Source: Sphingomonas swuensis (GTDB lineage Bacteria > Pseudomonadota > Alphaproteobacteria > Sphingomonadales > Sphingomonadaceae). Taken from it: 64,000 bases of DNA. Within the stretch, counting starts at the first letter, position 1, and the number at the start of each line of letters is the position of its first letter. The position numbers were made by a program, and so were the translations under genes. Shown here in pieces: positions 29,601-39,834 of this stretch. The notes below the pieces were generated by a model that saw only the letters and a program-made list of their open reading frames with translations, was not told the DNA's origin and did not search any database. The stretch is from NCBI RefSeq assembly GCF_039538045.1, contig NZ_BAABBQ010000001.1:2502001-2566000 (forward strand), written 5' to 3'.

Positions 29601-30395
29601 ATGGATGAAGAGACGGCCGAAACGGCGACGGTAGGCGAACAGCTCCGTGCCGCTCGCGAGGCGCAGGGGATCACGCTGGAGGATGTCGCCTCCCGCACGC
29701 GCATTCCGACCCGCCATCTCGAGAGCCTCGAGCTTGGCGAATGGGCCAAGCTTCCTGCGCCGACCTACACGATCGGCTTCGCCAAGAGCTATGCGGGCGT
29801 GGTCGGGCTCGACCGCCGCCAGATCGGCGAGGACCTCCGGGCCGAAATGGGCGGCGGCGCGCTGGCGGCGCGGCCTGAGGCGCAGGTGTTCGAGCCGGCC
29901 GACCCGGCGCGAGTGATGCCGCGCTGGCTCATGCTCGCCGCGCTGCTGCTGCTGGTCGCCGCGGTCGCCGCCTTCCTCTACATGCGCAATCAGGATCTGA
30001 CGGCACCCGACGAAGTCGCCGAGGCGCCGGCGACGAGCGAGGCTTCGCCGGCCGGGTCGGTCCCCGCCTCCGCCGCTCCGAACGCGACCCCGACCGGGCC
30101 GGTGGTGATCACCGCCAACGAGCAGGTCTGGTTCCAGGTGCGCGAGCGCGGCGGCCGCAACCTGTTCCAGGGCGAGCTTGCCCCGGGGCAGAGCTTCGAG
30201 GTCCCCGCCACCGCCACCGCGCCGGTCCTTCGGACGGGTCGGCCGCAGTCGATCCGGATCTCGGTCGGAACCGCCGACGCGCCCGCCGTCGGCCCTGCCG
30301 ACACGCTGGTCAGCAACGTCAGCCTGGCCCCTACGGACCTGATGCGTGGCCCCGCGGCAACGGCTCCGGCCGCGGTGCCGCCGGTCACTCCGTAG
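29601..30395 (+). CDS. RodZ-like helix-turn-helix membrane protein
   Basis: 264 residues. A Xre-type helix-turn-helix (about 13-75, VGEQLRAAREAQGITLEDVA, then TRHLESLELGEW) is followed by one transmembrane segment (about 108-127), an Ala/Pro linker and a C-terminal DUF4115-type beta domain (EQVWFQVRERGGRNLFQGEL). This is the layout of RodZ, which ties MreB to the cell-shape machinery. The start at 29601 (MDEETAE) removes 51 spurious residues read from the preceding gap and the end of ptsP. Confidence 0.87.
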   Translation: MDEETAETATVGEQLRAAREAQGITLEDVASRTRIPTRHLESLELGEWAKLPAPTYTIGFAKSYAGVVGLDRRQIGEDLRAEMGGGALAARPEAQVFEPADPARVMPRWLMLAALLLLVAAVAAFLYMRNQDLTAPDEVAEAPATSEASPAGSVPASAAPNATPTGPVVITANEQVWFQVRERGGRNLFQGELAPGQSFEVPATATAPVLRTGRPQSIRISVGTADAPAVGPADTLVSNVSLAPTDLMRGPAATAPAAVPPVTP

Positions 30396-30435
30396 TTCAT
30401 TGACCGGCAAGCCTGCGACTCCCACGAACAGAGCC

Positions 30436-31311
30436 ATGATGCGCACCCTGACCTTCAGCCTTTCGGCCGCCGCCCTCTTCCTTGCCGCGCCGGCCTCCGC
30501 CCAGCGGCAGCCCACCCCCGAGCAGCGGATCGACCGGCTCGAGCGGCAGACCCGCCAGATCCAGCGCCAGGTCTTCCCAAAGGGCCAGCCCGCCGACACC
30601 GCCGGCGTCGACGACAGCCCGGCCGCGAGCCAGGTGGTGGTGGTCGCCTTGTCCAATCGGATCGACGCGCTCGAGCGGCAGCTGGCCGAGAGCACCCGGC
30701 TGGCCGAGGAGAATGGCAATCGCGTCGCGACGCTCGAGACCGAGCTGGCGCGGATGCGGGCGGACGTCGACGCGCGTCTGCGCCGGATCGAGACCGCAGC
30801 CCCGGCCGAACCCGCCGCGACCTCAAGCGGCAGCGAGACCACCGCTCCCGCGGTAGCGGAAACCCGGCCCGAGCCGGCCGCCACTGCCGCCACGCCGAGG
30901 CCTGTCCGCACCGGCAATCTCGATGCCGACGCCGAGGCCGCCTATGACGTCGGCTACCAGCTGTGGCTGCAGAAGAAGTATCCGCAGGCGATCGCCGCGC
31001 TGCGCGCGATGTCGTCGAGCTTTCCGGGGCATCGCCGGGTGAGCTGGGCCAACAACCTCGCCGGCCGGGCGCTGCTCGACAGCGGGCAGCCGCGCGCCGC
31101 CGCCGAGGCGCTGCTCGCCAACTATCGCGGCAATCGCAACGGCGAGCGGGCCGCCGACAGCCTCTTCTATCTCGGCCAGTCGCTGGTCGCGCTTAAGCAG
31201 CCGGCGCAGGCGTGCAAGGCCTATGCCGAGCTCGAGGAGGTCTATGGCTCGACCATGCGCGCCGACCTCCAGAAGCTGCTTCCGCCGGCCAAGGCCAAGG
31301 CGAAGTGCTGA
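30436..31311 (+). CDS. cpoB: CpoB/YbgF-like periplasmic TPR protein
   Basis: 291 residues. There is a signal peptide (about 1-23, ending PASAQ), a coiled coil (about 30-120, PEQRIDRLERQTRQIQRQVF onward), an Ala/Glu/Pro linker and C-terminal tetratricopeptide repeats (about 165-285, AYDVGYQLWLQKKYPQAIAAL). CpoB coordinates cell-wall synthesis and Tol-Pal-driven constriction, but tol-pal genes are not adjacent here. Two consecutive ATGs are possible starts; the first is given. Confidence 0.88.
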   Translation: MMRTLTFSLSAAALFLAAPASAQRQPTPEQRIDRLERQTRQIQRQVFPKGQPADTAGVDDSPAASQVVVVALSNRIDALERQLAESTRLAEENGNRVATLETELARMRADVDARLRRIETAAPAEPAATSSGSETTAPAVAETRPEPAATAATPRPVRTGNLDADAEAAYDVGYQLWLQKKYPQAIAALRAMSSSFPGHRRVSWANNLAGRALLDSGQPRAAAEALLANYRGNRNGERAADSLFYLGQSLVALKQPAQACKAYAELEEVYGSTMRADLQKLLPPAKAKAKC

Positions 31312-31322
31312 TCGCCGCCGTC

Positions 31323-31342
31323 GTCCCGGCGAAGGCCGGGAC
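31323..31342 (+). repeat. Palindromic repeat, gtcccggc hairpin
   Basis: gtcccggc-gaag-gccgggac is a perfect 8-bp stem with a GNRA-like loop, 11 bases after the cpoB stop and 8 bases before tilS. Its form matches a short dispersed palindrome that I know from alphaproteobacterial genomes. No T-tract follows, so any terminator activity would be weak. Confidence 0.6.
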
Positions 31343-31350
31343 CGCGGGCC

Positions 31351-32307
31351 ATGTCGCGCCGACCTCCTGAGGTTACGGCCTTCGCCGCGAGGCTCGGCCA
31401 GACCCTCGACCGGCTGGTGCCCGAGGGCGAGCTGGGAGTGGCGGTATCGGGCGGTCCCGACAGCCTGGCTTTGCTGCTTCTCGCCGCCGAGGCCCGCCCC
31501 GGACAAGTAAAAGCGGCGACGGTCGACCATGGCCTGAGGCCGGAGAGCGCCGCCGAAGCGGCGTTCGTTGCCGATTGCTGCACGCGGCTCGGCATCCCTC
31601 ACGACGTACTGACCGTGACCGTCGCGTCAGGCGCGAGCCTTCAGGCGCAGGCTCGAACGGCCCGCTACGCGGCGCTGGCGGCCTGGGCGGAGCGCTTCGG
31701 CCTGGCGGCGGTCGCGACCGCGCACCATGCCGACGACCAGGCCGAGACCTTGCTGATGCGGCTGGCACGAGGAAGCGGGCTCGCCGGGCTGGCAGGGGTA
31801 CGCGAGAGCCGTGCGCTGACCGACCGGGTGCGGCTTGTCCGGCCGTTGCTCGGACTGCGCAAGGCGGCGCTGGCGGCGGTGGTCGAGGCGGCCGGACTCG
31901 AGCCGGTCGACGATCCCGCCAACGCCGATCCGCGGCACGATCGCAGCCGGGTGCGGTCCCTGCTCGGACGGACCGAATGGCTCGATTCGGCCCGCCTGGC
32001 GCGATCGGCGACCGCGCTGGCCGAGGCGGAAGAGGCGCTGGCCCATGCCGCGAACCGGCTGGCGAATGAGCGGCTTGTCCGGTCCGAGCATGGCGTGCGG
32101 ATCGAACCACACGATCTGCCGGCGGAGTTTCGCCGGCGGCTGCTGCTGCTTGGCTATGACCGGCTCGGCCTGGCCCGGCCTGACGGGCCGGAGATCGAGC
32201 GGGCGATGCGGCAGCTCGAGGCAGGCACGCGCGTCACCCTCGGCGGCGCGCTCCTCGAGGGCGGGACGGTCTGGCGGCTCTCCCCGGAGCCGCCGCGCCG
32301 ATCCTAG
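31351..32307 (+). CDS. tilS: TilS, tRNA(Ile)-lysidine synthase
   Basis: 318-residue N-type ATP pyrophosphatase that attaches lysine to C34 of the tRNA-Ile CAU anticodon, making it read AUA. The PP-loop SGGPDS is at 33-38, followed by VDHGLRPES and TAHHADDQAETLLMRLARGSG. The C-terminal accessory domain of the longer E. coli enzyme is missing, as in many alphaproteobacteria. The stop shares a CTAG with the convergent hydrolase gene. Confidence 0.96.
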   Translation: MSRRPPEVTAFAARLGQTLDRLVPEGELGVAVSGGPDSLALLLLAAEARPGQVKAATVDHGLRPESAAEAAFVADCCTRLGIPHDVLTVTVASGASLQAQARTARYAALAAWAERFGLAAVATAHHADDQAETLLMRLARGSGLAGLAGVRESRALTDRVRLVRPLLGLRKAALAAVVEAAGLEPVDDPANADPRHDRSRVRSLLGRTEWLDSARLARSATALAEAEEALAHAANRLANERLVRSEHGVRIEPHDLPAEFRRRLLLLGYDRLGLARPDGPEIERAMRQLEAGTRVTLGGALLEGGTVWRLSPEPPRRS

Positions 32308-33161
32308 TTGGCGCTGATCGCGGCGGCCATGCTGTCGCCGAAGCTGACCCGGCGGAGCCAGCCGGCGAAGCCGTCGTAGATGGTCCGCGCGGCCTGGGCG
32401 ATGGTGGTCGGCCGGTCGGCCCCGCCGCGGGCGAAGAAGGCGACCGCGAGGCGGCGGCCATCGGGCATGGTGATGAAGCCGACGTCGCTGGTGTAGTTGT
32501 TGAGGGTGCCGGTCTTGTGCGCGATCGGAACCCCGGTGAGCATGCCGCGCATGCGGTTCTTGCCGGTGGCGCAGCGCGCCATGACGTCGAGCAGGTAGAG
32601 GCGGCTGGCGGGGGTCAGAACGTTGCCCTTGTCGATCGTCCGAAGCATCGAGACCATCGCGAGGGGGGTCGCGCTGTCGCGCATGTCCCACAGGTCGCGC
32701 TTGTCGGCGAGAAGCCGGGCGATTGTCCGGTCGACGCGCACGCCGCGGACCTGGTTGAAGCTCAGCCAGCTCTGGATCGCCGACGGACCGCCGAGATTGT
32801 TGATGAGATGATCGGTCGCGACATTGTTCGACTTGGTCATCATCGCCTCGATCAGCGACCGGGCGCTCTGCCCGGCGATGACCGTGTTGAGGCTGCGGCG
32901 GCCATGGTCGACCTGCGCAAGGTAGGCGGCGGCGACCGCGACCTTCATGGTCGAGGCCATCGGATAGGCCTTGTCGCCGTTAACCGCGACGGTCTCTCCG
33001 GTCGCGAGATCGAGCGCGGCGACCCCGACGTCGCCCGAACGGTTGGCGAGGAGCGAGGCGAGCTGCTGCTCGACCGGCTGCAGTGCGGGATTCGACGAGG
33101 CCAGCGCGGGCACGGCCGCGGTGAGGCTGAGAATCCATGCGAGCAGTGCGAGAACGCGCAT
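32304..33161 (-). CDS. Class A beta-lactamase-fold serine hydrolase, lacking the usual Glu166
   Basis: 285 residues. There is a signal peptide (about 1-21), catalytic S70-T-M-K73, S111-N-N113 and K216-T-G218, plus RDSATP (161-166), equivalent to the RDTTTP block of class A beta-lactamases. The omega-loop sequence (VDRTIARLLADKRDLWDM) has no glutamate where the deacylating Glu166 should sit, so true beta-lactamase turnover is doubtful. It may be a DD-peptidase-like or non-hydrolysing binding protein. The start at 33161 has GGAG upstream and a clean signal peptide. Confidence 0.87.
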   Translation of the reverse strand: MRVLALLAWILSLTAAVPALASSNPALQPVEQQLASLLANRSGDVGVAALDLATGETVAVNGDKAYPMASTMKVAVAAAYLAQVDHGRRSLNTVIAGQSARSLIEAMMTKSNNVATDHLINNLGGPSAIQSWLSFNQVRGVRVDRTIARLLADKRDLWDMRDSATPLAMVSMLRTIDKGNVLTPASRLYLLDVMARCATGKNRMRGMLTGVPIAHKTGTLNNYTSDVGFITMPDGRRLAVAFFARGGADRPTTIAQAARTIYDGFAGWLRRVSFGDSMAAAISAN

Positions 33162-33377
33162 CCAGGCTCCATCAGAAGGAAGGGAAGAACCGACGTTCCC
33201 ACGACTATCGCGGCGATCGGCCCAACGGTTCCTTAACGGTAGAGGCATGTTCCTTGGCGGGACAAGAACTTGCCGTCGCGGTGAGGCGAATGGTGGCCTC
33301 GACGCGCCGAGTCGAATCCTCGACACGGTCGCCCGGCCCTCTAGGCGGAGCGGGACGGCTCACCTACATTGTCGGCC

Positions 33378-35324
<1,947 letters not shown>

Positions 35325-35346
35325 CGCGTTACCAGCATCTCAACGG

Positions 35347-35386
35347 CAAACCCCTTTCCGGCGCTTGCCGGGAAGGGGTTTGTCTT
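35347..35386 (+). terminator. ftsH terminator hairpin that also carries the next gene's ribosome-binding site
   Basis: caaacccctttccggc (35347-35362) and gccgggaaggggtttg (35367-35382) form a 16-bp stem with one G-U pair around gctt, followed by tctt. The right arm contains GGAAGGGG, ending 8 bases before the ATG at 35387. Terminator and initiation signals therefore share the same bases. Confidence 0.8.
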
Positions 35387-35767
35387 ATGCGTTATCTGGT
35401 CACCGTCCTGATTGCCGCCAGCGCGATCGCCACGCCCGCCGCCGCCGCGGCACCGGGCACCGCGCAGAACTTCCTGACGCGCGCCGAGCGGCTGCTTGGC
35501 AAGGGACCGCTGGCGCTGGTCGATGGCGACTACAAGCGACTGCAACGCGAGGGGACGGCGGCGGGCGACAGCATCCGGCTGGAGCGCGAAGCGGCCGAGA
35601 AGGCCGGGCGCAAGATTCTCTATTGCTCGCCCAAGCCGCGCGCCGAGCTTGGTAATATGGAGTTCATCAAAGGTCTGCGAGCCATTCCTCAACAGCAGCG
35701 TGAGCGGATCAGCCTGCGGCAAGGCATGCTGATCGTGTTGCAGCGCAAATATCCTTGCCGGGGCTGA
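35387..35767 (+). CDS. Small secreted protein, tandem paralogue 1 (Rap1a/Tai-like pattern)
   Basis: 126 residues. There is a signal peptide (about 1-21, Ala-rich), then a helical domain with two conserved cysteines: one in ILYCSPKP and one in the terminal KYPCRG. It aligns throughout its length with the next gene. The order AAEKxGxxxYCxP, then LRAIPxxxR, then RxPC resembles the periplasmic Rap1a/Tai family of immunity proteins, but this is pattern recognition only. The start is the ATG right after the ftsH terminator hairpin. Confidence 0.75.
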   Translation: MRYLVTVLIAASAIATPAAAAAPGTAQNFLTRAERLLGKGPLALVDGDYKRLQREGTAAGDSIRLEREAAEKAGRKILYCSPKPRAELGNMEFIKGLRAIPQQQRERISLRQGMLIVLQRKYPCRG

Positions 35768-35790
35768 CCGGCGGCATCGATGGGGGTGGA

Positions 35791-36168
35791 ATGCGGCTGG
35801 TTCTTCTGATCACGGGATTGATGATGGCCAGCGCGGCGAGCGCGCAGAGCATGCCACTGGCGGAATTCGTCAAGCGCGGCACGGCGCTGGAGAAGAAGGG
35901 CATGCTGGCCCTGCTCCACAAGGGCGAGATCAACGTCCTCATGGCCCAGATGAAGGGGTCCGGCGAGGCGCTCAAGGCCGAGCAGCTGGCGGCCGAAAAG
36001 AGCGGCAAGCCCGGAGTCTATTGCCGCCCGGCGGGTCAGAAGAGGGTGGGCTTCAGTGCGCAGCAGTTGCTGGCAGAGCTTCGCGCCATTCCCCCTGCCC
36101 AGTCCCGTTCGATGACGATTTCGGACGGCTTCCGCCACATCATGGTGAAGCGCTACCCCTGCCGCTAG
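35791..36168 (+). CDS. Small secreted protein, tandem paralogue 2 (Rap1a/Tai-like pattern)
   Basis: 125 residues. The signal peptide (MRLVLLITGLMMASAASAQ) and mature domain match the preceding gene: KRGTALEKKGMLALLHKG, AAEKSGKPGVYCRP, ELRAIPPAQSR and the end KRYPCR, again with two cysteines. The start at 35791 follows GGGGGTGGA. It lies 23 bases after paralogue 1. Together they look like a recent tandem duplication with clear sequence divergence. Function unknown. Confidence 0.75.
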   Translation: MRLVLLITGLMMASAASAQSMPLAEFVKRGTALEKKGMLALLHKGEINVLMAQMKGSGEALKAEQLAAEKSGKPGVYCRPAGQKRVGFSAQQLLAELRAIPPAQSRSMTISDGFRHIMVKRYPCR

Positions 36169-36169
36169 C

Positions 36170-37141
36170 TCAGGCGACGAGGTTGAGCGCGACCATCGCC
36201 CCCGCGAACAGCAGCAGGGCGATGAAGGAGAAGGTCAGCAGCACGAAGGTGCGCAGCAGCGCGCTCCACCAGCGCAGCTGGTAGGCGCCCTTGAGCTGGC
36301 GATACATGTGGAAGGGCGGGACCAGCAGCAGCCACGGCGCCATGATGCCGGCTCCCACCACCACCAGCAGGCTTCCGGCAAGGATCAGAAGCATCATGAA
36401 GGACAGCGAGTAGGTCACGAACACCGCGTGATCGAAGACGTGCCGCCTGCTGAAAGGGAAGAGCAGGAACATGAAGGGCAAGGACAAGGGGATCAGCGCC
36501 CAGCTGTACTTGGACGCGGCTTCCTGGACGTGGCTCATGAATTCGCGGGGATTTGCGGCGACCTTGCGGACGCCCTCGACGACCCAAGCGGGCGCCCCGT
36601 CGTTGCCGCTCTCCAGTTCGGTCGAGAAGTCGCCCTTGATGGTCCGGTCGATGTCGGCGATTTCGCCTCGCTTGGCGGCGATCTGGCGATCCAGCTCGAC
36701 CGTCGGAGACTTTGTGCGGACAGCCTCGGCCCGTTGCCGATCGAGCGCCGCAAGCTGGGCCTGATTTTCCGTCCGGGCCTTGGCGAGGCCGTTGTTGACG
36801 TTCAGTCCAGCCATCGCACCGCCCATCGAGCCCAATGCGGCGAACATCAGGAAGACGCTGAACAGGTAAAGCGCGATCGGCGAGATGAAGCGTGCGCGCT
36901 GCCCCTCGACGTAGCGGCGGGTAAGGTCGCCCGGGCACCAGGCAAGCATCGGCAGGGTGCGCCAGAAGCGGCTTTCGAAGTTGAACAGTCCGGCGAGAAG
37001 ATCGCTGAAGAAGGCGGCGAGCGAGCGGTTGATCCGGGCCTTCTGCCCGCAGCTGGCGCAGAACGGGCCGCTCAGCGGCGCGGCGCAGTTGAGGCACTGC
37101 GCCTGCTGGGCAGCAGCGATGTCTTTGTCGAGCGCGTTCAT
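36170..37141 (-). CDS. DUF3667-type membrane protein with N-terminal zinc ribbon
   Basis: 323 residues. The N-terminal zinc ribbon has C16, C19, C28 and C31 (CLNC and CASC), followed by the FNFESRFWRTLPMLAWCPG block. Several transmembrane segments (about 82-108, 215-235, 243-268, 292-320) flank a long cytoplasmic or periplasmic coiled-coil insert (about 112-190). This matches the DUF3667 family, which has no assigned function. It converges on the secreted paralogues and diverges from nadD. Confidence 0.83.
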   Translation of the reverse strand: MNALDKDIAAAQQAQCLNCAAPLSGPFCASCGQKARINRSLAAFFSDLLAGLFNFESRFWRTLPMLAWCPGDLTRRYVEGQRARFISPIALYLFSVFLMFAALGSMGGAMAGLNVNNGLAKARTENQAQLAALDRQRAEAVRTKSPTVELDRQIAAKRGEIADIDRTIKGDFSTELESGNDGAPAWVVEGVRKVAANPREFMSHVQEAASKYSWALIPLSLPFMFLLFPFSRRHVFDHAVFVTYSLSFMMLLILAGSLLVVVGAGIMAPWLLLVPPFHMYRQLKGAYQLRWWSALLRTFVLLTFSFIALLLFAGAMVALNLVA

Positions 37142-37206
37142 CTGCCTTCCCCTGACGGCAGCCCCGAGAGTGGCAGAGGCGGGGCCGCCCTGCTAGCCCC
37201 TCGCCC

Positions 37207-37866
37207 GTGACACGGCGCATCGGGCTTCTCGGCGGCAGCTTCAATCCGGCGCACCGCGCGCACCGGGCGATGAGTCTTGCCGCGGCCAGTGCGCTCGGGC
37301 TCGACGAGGTGTGGTGGCTGGTCTCGCCCGGCAATCCGCTCAAGCCCAAGGCCGGGATGGCACCCTATGCGGCGCGACTCGCCTCGGCCCGGGAGATGGC
37401 CCGGCGGTCGCCGATCAAGGTCAGCGACATCGAGCGGCGGCTGGGCAAGGTCTACACCGTGGATACGCTCGAGGTTCTCGTCCGCCGCTACCCGCGCGAT
37501 CGCTTCATCTGGCTGATGGGCGAGGATACTGTGGCGCAATTCCATCAGTGGAAAGATTGGCGGCGGTTGGCGGCAACGGTGCCGATTGCCGTTTTGTCGC
37601 GTCCGGGATATGATGACGAGGCTCGGACGGCTAGCGCTTCGGGCTGGCTCCGGCGCTTCGTCCGGCCCGGCAGCCAGGCAAAGCAGTGGACGCGGTGGAG
37701 TGCCCCGGCGATCGTCTTCCTGCGGCTACCGCCCGACCGGACTTCCGCCACGCAGCTCCGCGCCGCCGACCCCCGCTGGCACGAACGTTTCGTCCGCAAC
37801 ACGAACGCACCATCGTGCGTTGACCATTTGAGAGAGTACAGGAGAGACCTTGGCCGACACCCCTGA
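37207..37866 (+). CDS. nadD: NadD, nicotinate-nucleotide adenylyltransferase
   Basis: 219-residue enzyme that makes deamido-NAD from nicotinate mononucleotide and ATP. The nucleotidyltransferase motif is GGSFNPAHRAHR (9-20), a slight variant of GGTFDPxHxGH, and the second motif is TSATQLR near residue 180. The start is GTG. The rsfS start lies 17 bases inside its 3' end, so translation is probably coupled. It leads the run nadD-rsfS-rlmH-envC-ctpA-dsbB-coq7. Confidence 0.95.
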   Translation: MTRRIGLLGGSFNPAHRAHRAMSLAAASALGLDEVWWLVSPGNPLKPKAGMAPYAARLASAREMARRSPIKVSDIERRLGKVYTVDTLEVLVRRYPRDRFIWLMGEDTVAQFHQWKDWRRLAATVPIAVLSRPGYDDEARTASASGWLRRFVRPGSQAKQWTRWSAPAIVFLRLPPDRTSATQLRAADPRWHERFVRNTNAPSCVDHLREYRRDLGRHP

Positions 37867-38236
37867 GCTGGCTGGTGCGCGCGCGCCGGCTTCCGTCGAC
37901 GACCTTCACGCCGCGGTGATGCGCAGCCTCGACGACGATCAGGCCCTCGACATCGTTTCCATCCCACTCGCCGGCAAGTCGAGCATCGCCGACCATATGG
38001 TGATCGCCAGCGGCCGCTCGACCCGGCAGGTGGCGAGCATGGCCAACAAGCTCGCCGACCGCCTTAAGCAGGATTATGGCAAGCTGGTCCGGATCGAGGG
38101 CCTGCCGACCGCGGACTGGGTGCTGATCGACGCCGACGACATCATCGTCCACCTCTTCCGCCCCGAGGTCCGCAGCTTCTACAATCTCGAGCGGATGTGG
38201 GCGTTCGGCGACGACAAGGCGGTCGCGGCGGGGTGA
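37850..38236 (+). CDS. rsfS: RsfS, ribosomal silencing factor
   Basis: 128-residue protein that binds L14 on the 50S subunit and blocks subunit joining when nutrients are short. It contains the family core DDQALDIVSIPLAGKSSIADHMVIASGRSTRQVASMA and VLIDADDIIVHLFRPEVRSFYNLERMW (shown here only to name the family blocks). The start is a TTG, unusual but supported by CAGGAGAG a few bases upstream, with no better ATG. It overlaps nadD by 17 bases. Confidence 0.95.
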   Translation: MADTPELAGARAPASVDDLHAAVMRSLDDDQALDIVSIPLAGKSSIADHMVIASGRSTRQVASMANKLADRLKQDYGKLVRIEGLPTADWVLIDADDIIVHLFRPEVRSFYNLERMWAFGDDKAVAAG

Positions 38237-38251
38237 GCTGAGGCTCGCCCC

Positions 38252-38674
38252 ATGCTCCTTCACATCATCGCGCGCGGCAAGATCGGCCGCTCGCCCGAGG
38301 CCGAACTGGTCGAACGCTACATGAAGCGGCTGCAATGGCCGTCGAAGATCAGCGAGCTGCCCGACCGCGGCGGAACCCCTCCCCCTGCCCTCTCTCCGAC
38401 CGTGACCGTCCTCCTCGACGAGCGCGGCAAGGCACTGGCGTCGAGCGACCTGGCCGAACGGCTCGGGCGCTGGCGCGACGAGGGACGGCGCGAGTGTCGC
38501 TTCCTGATCGGCGCCGCCGACGGCCATTCGGACGAGGTGCGTGCAGGCGCCGACCTGCTGCTGAGCTTCGGACCGGCGACCTGGCCGCACATGATGGCGC
38601 GGGCGATGCTGGCCGAGCAGCTCTATCGCGCCACCTCCTGGCTTGCGGGACATCCCTATCACCGGCAGGGTTGA
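38252..38674 (+). CDS. rlmH: RlmH, 23S rRNA pseudouridine-1915 N3-methyltransferase
   Basis: 140-residue SPOUT methyltransferase acting on helix 69 of 23S rRNA in the 70S ribosome. It shows the LLDERGKALASSDLAERL block, the IGAADGHSDEV SAM loop and the invariant C-terminal end RATSWLAGHPYHR. Length is close to the usual 150-160. It lies 15 bases after rsfS and 4 bases before the EnvC-like gene. Confidence 0.94.
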   Translation: MLLHIIARGKIGRSPEAELVERYMKRLQWPSKISELPDRGGTPPPALSPTVTVLLDERGKALASSDLAERLGRWRDEGRRECRFLIGAADGHSDEVRAGADLLLSFGPATWPHMMARAMLAEQLYRATSWLAGHPYHRQG

Positions 38675-38678
38675 GGCG

Positions 38679-39794
38679 ATGCGAGCCCTCGCCCTCCTCC
38701 TTGCCGCGCCGCTGTTGCTGTCGGCGGCCGATCCGCTGATCGAGGCCGAGCGCGAGGCGCGCGCGGCAGAAGCCGAGCAGCGCCGGCTCGAGCAAGTCGA
38801 GAGCCAGGCCCGCGGCGCGGCGGCCAGGGCCTCGGCGGCGGCGGCGGCGGCGGCGCAGGCGATGCTCGCCGCCGACGCCAGGATCGCCGCGAGCGAGGCG
38901 GAACTGGCGAGCCTCGCACGACGCCAGGCGGTGCTTGACCAGAGACTGGCACAGGCGCGAGCGCCGGCCGCCAATCTCCTTGCCGGGCTGGTGCAGTCGG
39001 CTCGGCGACCGGCGTGGGTTGTTCTTGCAAGCCATGGCGGCGCCGACGAGCAGGTCCGGCTGGCGGCGCTGGTGCGGCACGTCCGGCCCGAGGTCGACCG
39101 GCGGAGCGCGGCGCTTCGCGGCGAGGTCGAGGCACTAAGGGCGGTGACCGAGCGGCAGCGCAGCCTGGTCGCCGCGCTCGGCGAGCAGCGCGCCGCCGCG
39201 AAGACGGCCCAGCAGCGCTTCGCAAGGCTGGAGCAGGACGCGCTTGCGGCCTCTGCGGCGAGCGGCCGGCAGGCACTTGCGGCCGGCGACACGGTGGTCG
39301 ACCGGGCGGACCGGCTGGCCTCGCTCCGGAGCGAGACCGAGCAGCGTGCCGCGGCGAACCGGCTGGCGGCCGCGCTCGCGCAGCTGCCCGAAGCCGAGCC
39401 GCGCCCGGTCGCCGATGCCGGGTCCGCTCAAGCGGAGTCCTTCGCCTGGCGCGTTCCGGCGAGCGGGCGCCTGCTCACCGGGGTCGGCGAACTGATGGAC
39501 AATGGCGTGCGCTCGCGCGGGCTGACGATCGCCGCCGGACGCGGCGCGCAGGTGGTTGCCCCGGCGGGCGGCACGGTCGTCTTCTCGGGGCCGTTCCGCC
39601 GCCGCGAAGGCGTGCTAATCATCGATCATGGCGGCGGCCGGATGACCCTCCTCAGCGGACTTCGCCCGACGCGCCGTGTCGGCGAGCGAGTCGCGCCGGG
39701 CGAGCGGGTCGGAAGCGCACTCGGCGACCTGACCGCCGAACTGTTCCGTGGCGGTACGGTGGAGCCGGCGGCCCTCATCGCCCGTTCATCCTGA
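38679..39794 (+). CDS. EnvC-like murein hydrolase activator (degenerate M23 domain)
   Basis: 371 residues. There is a signal peptide (about 1-17), a long coiled coil (about 18-220, Ala/Arg/Glu-rich) and a C-terminal LytM/M23 domain (about 265-365). The metal ligands of active M23 peptidases are not conserved: the first histidine is absent around GLTIAAGRG, and the YxH of the second site reads HGGGRMTLLSGL. EnvC itself is likewise inactive and works by activating amidases during division. Most likely the role here is the same. The start at 38679 lies 4 bases after the rlmH stop. Confidence 0.85.
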   Translation: MRALALLLAAPLLLSAADPLIEAEREARAAEAEQRRLEQVESQARGAAARASAAAAAAAQAMLAADARIAASEAELASLARRQAVLDQRLAQARAPAANLLAGLVQSARRPAWVVLASHGGADEQVRLAALVRHVRPEVDRRSAALRGEVEALRAVTERQRSLVAALGEQRAAAKTAQQRFARLEQDALAASAASGRQALAAGDTVVDRADRLASLRSETEQRAAANRLAAALAQLPEAEPRPVADAGSAQAESFAWRVPASGRLLTGVGELMDNGVRSRGLTIAAGRGAQVVAPAGGTVVFSGPFRRREGVLIIDHGGGRMTLLSGLRPTRRVGERVAPGERVGSALGDLTAELFRGGTVEPAALIARSS

Positions 39795-39834
39795 ATGCTG
39801 TTATGCGCTGGTCTAACCGGCTAGAGTGAGTGTC

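Noticed and set aside
27209..29749. 846-codon frame antisense to ptsP
   Set aside because: Mirror of a strongly biased gene. The residues are His/Arg/Asp/Pro runs without a domain, and the ptsP motifs are unambiguous.
31323..31342. Intrinsic terminator between cpoB and tilS
   Set aside because: The stem is perfect but no T-tract follows and the loop and sequence match a dispersed repeat type, so it is listed as a repeat.
33369..33377. TTG start for ftsH three codons upstream of the ATG
   Set aside because: It adds only three residues and has no better ribosome-binding site; the ATG is preferred.
38821..38870. Short tandem repeat of ggc/gcg triplets in the EnvC-like gene
   Set aside because: This is an alanine run in a coiled coil caused by codon bias, with no regular repeat unit.
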